Below, one piece after another: positions 61,780 through 64,000 of a DNA stretch of 64,000 nt (the stretch's first letter is position 1; every line of letters starts with the position of its first letter). The translations under genes were made by a program, and so were the position numbers. The notes under the pieces were generated by a model. The model saw nothing but the letters and a program-made list of their open reading frames with translations, searched no databases and was not told where the DNA came from. The DNA comes from Campylobacter concisus (GTDB lineage: Bacteria > Campylobacterota > Campylobacteria > Campylobacterales > Campylobacteraceae). The DNA lies in the NCBI RefSeq assembly GCF_001298465.1, contig NZ_CP012541.1, positions 1,240,001 through 1,304,000 of the forward strand, read 5' to 3'.

Positions 61780-63726
61780 TTAAAACTTTAGATTAAAGCC
61801 AAGTTCGATCTTTTGCCCATCGGCTATTAAGATATCATATCCGTTTGATCTTGTCGTAAAAAACTCGTTAAAGAGATTATAAACGCTTAGGTTTAGGCTG
61901 AAATTTTTAGTTACATTGTAGTTTATGCCAAGATCCGCAATAACGTAAGCTCTCATATCATTAGCATAGTTAAAAGAGTTTTTAGTTCTACCATAGTAAT
62001 TTATCTGTGACCAGAAATTTAGCCATCTATTTAGCTCGTAGTTCGCTCCAAATTTAAATGTATGAAGCGGATAGTTGTTTAAGGTTTTACCAGCTTCTGG
62101 TCCATCTTTTTGTTTTGATTTTGTATAAACATAGCTTTGATTTAGTCTAAGAGCATTTGTTACCTGCCACTCATTTGTTAGCTCAACTCCGTAAATTTCA
62201 GCTTTACCGATATTTATACTCTCCCAAATACCATTTGGATAAATTTTGCCTTTATGCCTGCAAACACTGCCTCTTGAGCATATAGGCCTGTAACTTAGCA
62301 TATCTTTAAAACTTGTGTAAAAGCCAGTTAAAGACGTTTCAAAACCTTCATTGTTATTATAAACGCCACCAAATTCATAACTTACGCTTGTCTCTGGCTT
62401 AAGGCTGCTTCTACCAAGCTGTGCTCCACGTCCTCCGGCAAATGGCAAAGCAAGATCTTGCGTGCGTTGCTTGATATCAGGTGTCGCATAACCTGTGCTA
62501 ACTCCACCCTTTAAGGCGAAAAAGTCGTTTAAGTTATAGATACCATAAATTCTTGGTGAAACGTGCGAGCCATAGTTCTCATCGTAGTTATAGCGAATTC
62601 CTGTGCTTAAAATGAAGTCTTTTATAAGGCGATAATCATCTTCAGCATAGACCGAATAATCATACCTATTTACATTCGCAGCGTCCGCTGTGGTTGCCTT
62701 TTCATCAAGTTTTTCTTTTTTAGCATTTAGTCCTAAAGTAAAGGCGTTATTATCAGTAAAATATGAGCCTTTTGTATCAAAATTTAGAGTCTTTAGCGTC
62801 AAATTTTGTTGTGCTATCTCTTTTATCTTGCCGTAAGATAAATAGCTTTGAAGCAAGATATTATCAAGCCTTGCTTCGTGGCTTAAATTTATCACATCGC
62901 CCTTTATCCTCTCACTAGCAACTGAGTTGGTGCCAGTTGATAGTGTTTTGCCTTTAGTTCTTTTATATTTCACATCGCTTCTTGCAAGCTCAAGCGTAAG
63001 ATCATTATTTTCATTTGGCTTTAAAAAGAGCTTCGCACCAAAATTTCTATCCTTTTGCTCTCTATTTGCGTAAGAAATTTTATCTTCTGATTTATTTAAA
63101 TTTTTACCATAAACAGAAACACTTAAAACATCGTCAATTAATCCAGAGTGCAAATAAAGACTATTGTAAAGCTCGCCACTTATATTTTTATTTCTTGCAA
63201 ATTTATAGCTTGAGCCAAGATTTGCACCAAATTCATTACTAAACTCATCTGTAATGATATTTATAACTCCACCAAGTGCATCACTTCCATAAAGTGAGCT
63301 CATAGGGCCGCGTATTACTTCGATACGACTTATCGCACTTGCTGGCGGGATGAAACTATATGAGCCTCCAACGCTTCTAAGTCCTTTATAGGCGTTATCG
63401 CCTGGTACTGGCATGCCATTTACTAAAATTTTAGTAAATCTTGGAGAGAATCCACGTATAGAAATTCCTCGTCTATTTGCCGCTTCGGGAGTCGTTCCAA
63501 AAAGACTTGGGATATCCTTGGTCATACTCTCGATATCTTTGTGATTTTTCTTTTCTAATGCCTCTTTGGTTATAACGCTAAGCGTTGCTGGTGCGTCTTT
63601 GATATTTTGCTCAAATCCTGTCGCACTCACTACTTTAACCTCTGGTAGAACCTTATCTTCATTTGCAAAAAGCGGTAAATTTATAAAAATTGCCGCACAA
63701 ATAGAAATTTTTAATGCACTTTTCAC
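61780..63726 (-). CDS. TonB-dependent siderophore receptor (CfrA/CirA-like)
   Basis: The 648-residue outer-membrane receptor has a signal peptide, the TonB box-like VKVVSATGF near 30, a plug domain with SIRGFSPRFTKILVNGMPV and VIRGPMSSLYGSDALGGVINI, and a beta-barrel ending in GFNLKF. Plug motifs are of the FepA/CirA/CfrA type, so catechol siderophores are likely ligands. The GTG start follows AAGGAG by 5 nt. A Fur-like box lies upstream. A PepSY gene follows. Confidence 0.9.
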   Translation of the reverse strand: MKSALKISICAAIFINLPLFANEDKVLPEVKVVSATGFEQNIKDAPATLSVITKEALEKKNHKDIESMTKDIPSLFGTTPEAANRRGISIRGFSPRFTKILVNGMPVPGDNAYKGLRSVGGSYSFIPPASAISRIEVIRGPMSSLYGSDALGGVINIITDEFSNEFGANLGSSYKFARNKNISGELYNSLYLHSGLIDDVLSVSVYGKNLNKSEDKISYANREQKDRNFGAKLFLKPNENNDLTLELARSDVKYKRTKGKTLSTGTNSVASERIKGDVINLSHEARLDNILLQSYLSYGKIKEIAQQNLTLKTLNFDTKGSYFTDNNAFTLGLNAKKEKLDEKATTADAANVNRYDYSVYAEDDYRLIKDFILSTGIRYNYDENYGSHVSPRIYGIYNLNDFFALKGGVSTGYATPDIKQRTQDLALPFAGGRGAQLGRSSLKPETSVSYEFGGVYNNNEGFETSLTGFYTSFKDMLSYRPICSRGSVCRHKGKIYPNGIWESINIGKAEIYGVELTNEWQVTNALRLNQSYVYTKSKQKDGPEAGKTLNNYPLHTFKFGANYELNRWLNFWSQINYYGRTKNSFNYANDMRAYVIADLGINYNVTKNFSLNLSVYNLFNEFFTTRSNGYDILIADGQKIELGFNLKF

Positions 63727-63769
63727 AAAAACTCCTTATAAAAATTTAATGCACATTTTACTAAAATTA

Positions 63770-63789
63770 AATAATCGTTATCAATATCA
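63770..63789. promoter_or_regulatory. Fur-box-like operator
   Basis: On the minus strand TGATATTGATAACGATTATT aligns well with the GATAATGATAATCATTATC Fur consensus. It lies 44 nt upstream of the TonB receptor start and between the two divergent genes. Confidence 0.7.
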
Positions 63790-63832
63790 TACGTAACGCT
63801 AAAGGGATTAAATTTAACGCTTGAGGGATAAA

Positions 63833-64000
63833 ATGATAAATTTAGACAAAAAATATGGAACGAGCAAGATATCTCAAAAGGAAAAACAAGTAAGCGTGGA
63901 GTTTTTCAAGCAAAGCAGTGGTATTAGCTATCTAAAAAGTGAAATTTTATGTAATGGCAGGATAAAAAGAGATCGTCATAAGTCTAAAAAATACCTATTT
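63833..64000 (+). CDS. Partial gene divergent from the TonB receptor, possibly a regulator
   Basis: An open frame starts at ATG 63833 after GAGGG and continues out of the window (56 codons). It begins MINLDKKYGTSKISQKEKQV and later contains FFKQSSGISYLKSEIL. The position beside a Fur-boxed siderophore receptor fits an AraC-type regulator such as those controlling ferri-siderophore receptors, but too little sequence is present to tell. Confidence 0.5.
   Translation, partial: MINLDKKYGTSKISQKEKQVSVEFFKQSSGISYLKSEILCNGRIKRDRHKSKKYLF

Overview
This window is a chromosomal segment of a Campylobacter, most like the C. concisus group. The evidence is the low-GC coding style with many AAATTT runs, Campylobacter-type gene sets and neighbourhoods (flgF-flgG, flaC, peb4-fba, nth, porA, hobA, nudH-lysC-hobA-holB-folP-ligA-tlyA-ribF-cmoA, flhA-Rrf2-rpsO), and a selenocysteine formate dehydrogenase. 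I saw no tRNA, rRNA, CRISPR array, insertion sequence or prophage. Species and gene equivalences rest on recalled family knowledge, not on a search.

Layout. 1-3.9 kb: the start of leuD, then a compact sulfur-linked cluster. It holds a Tat-exported sulfide:quinone oxidoreductase-like protein with two tiny membrane proteins, a Crp/Fnr regulator with a cysteine cluster, and a divergent TDT/SLAC1-family anion transporter. Two matching inverted repeats sit in the control regions. This part looks richer in CpG than most of the window. 3.9-9.7 kb: a secreted orphan, a DUF4299-like protein, a DsrE-like protein, a LysE exporter, periplasmic asparaginase, AzlCD and a SEL1-repeat protein. 9.8-14.6 kb: motility and sigma factors (flgF, flgG with a sigma-54 promoter, rpoD, flaC). 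14.6-21.8 kb: hisD, a PLP enzyme, a MotA/MotB-like channel pair with long coiled-coil parts, fba, peb4 and nth. 21.8-29.1 kb: dsbD, ppk2, the hrcA-grpE-dnaK heat-shock operon with a CIRCE operator, and a probably leaderless small regulator gene with a 59-residue partner. 29.2-36.7 kb: cell-envelope and NAD genes (kdsB, thrC, cutA, lpxK, a DegT-family protein without the usual lysine, nadE), a metallo-hydrolase and the major porin. 36.9-41.6 kb: a hotdog protein, cmoB, an unlisted 55-residue lipoprotein, then a Tat-transglutaminase/MerT/MerP/dipeptidase cluster. 41.6-48.6 kb: pyrC, pyrB, a Cys-rich SEL1 protein, a DHH phosphoesterase, flhA, an Rrf2 regulator and rpsO. 48.9-51.3 kb: fdhF with an in-frame UGA. 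51.3-60.7 kb: a frameshifted helix-turn-helix gene, then a long minus-strand housekeeping run. 60.7-64 kb: a PepSY membrane protein and a TonB-dependent receptor behind a Fur-like box, and the start of a divergent gene.

The strongest candidates for under-described biology are the sulfur cluster with its shared operator (0.5-3.9 kb), the Tat-transglutaminase-MerTP cluster (38.6-41.5 kb), the MotAB/ZorAB-like pair (16.8-19.2 kb), and the DegT protein lacking its lysine. Several start codons were moved from the longest possible reading frame to one with a better ribosome binding site (fba, kdsB, thrC, nadE, cmoB, pyrB, ligA, hrcA, fdhF).
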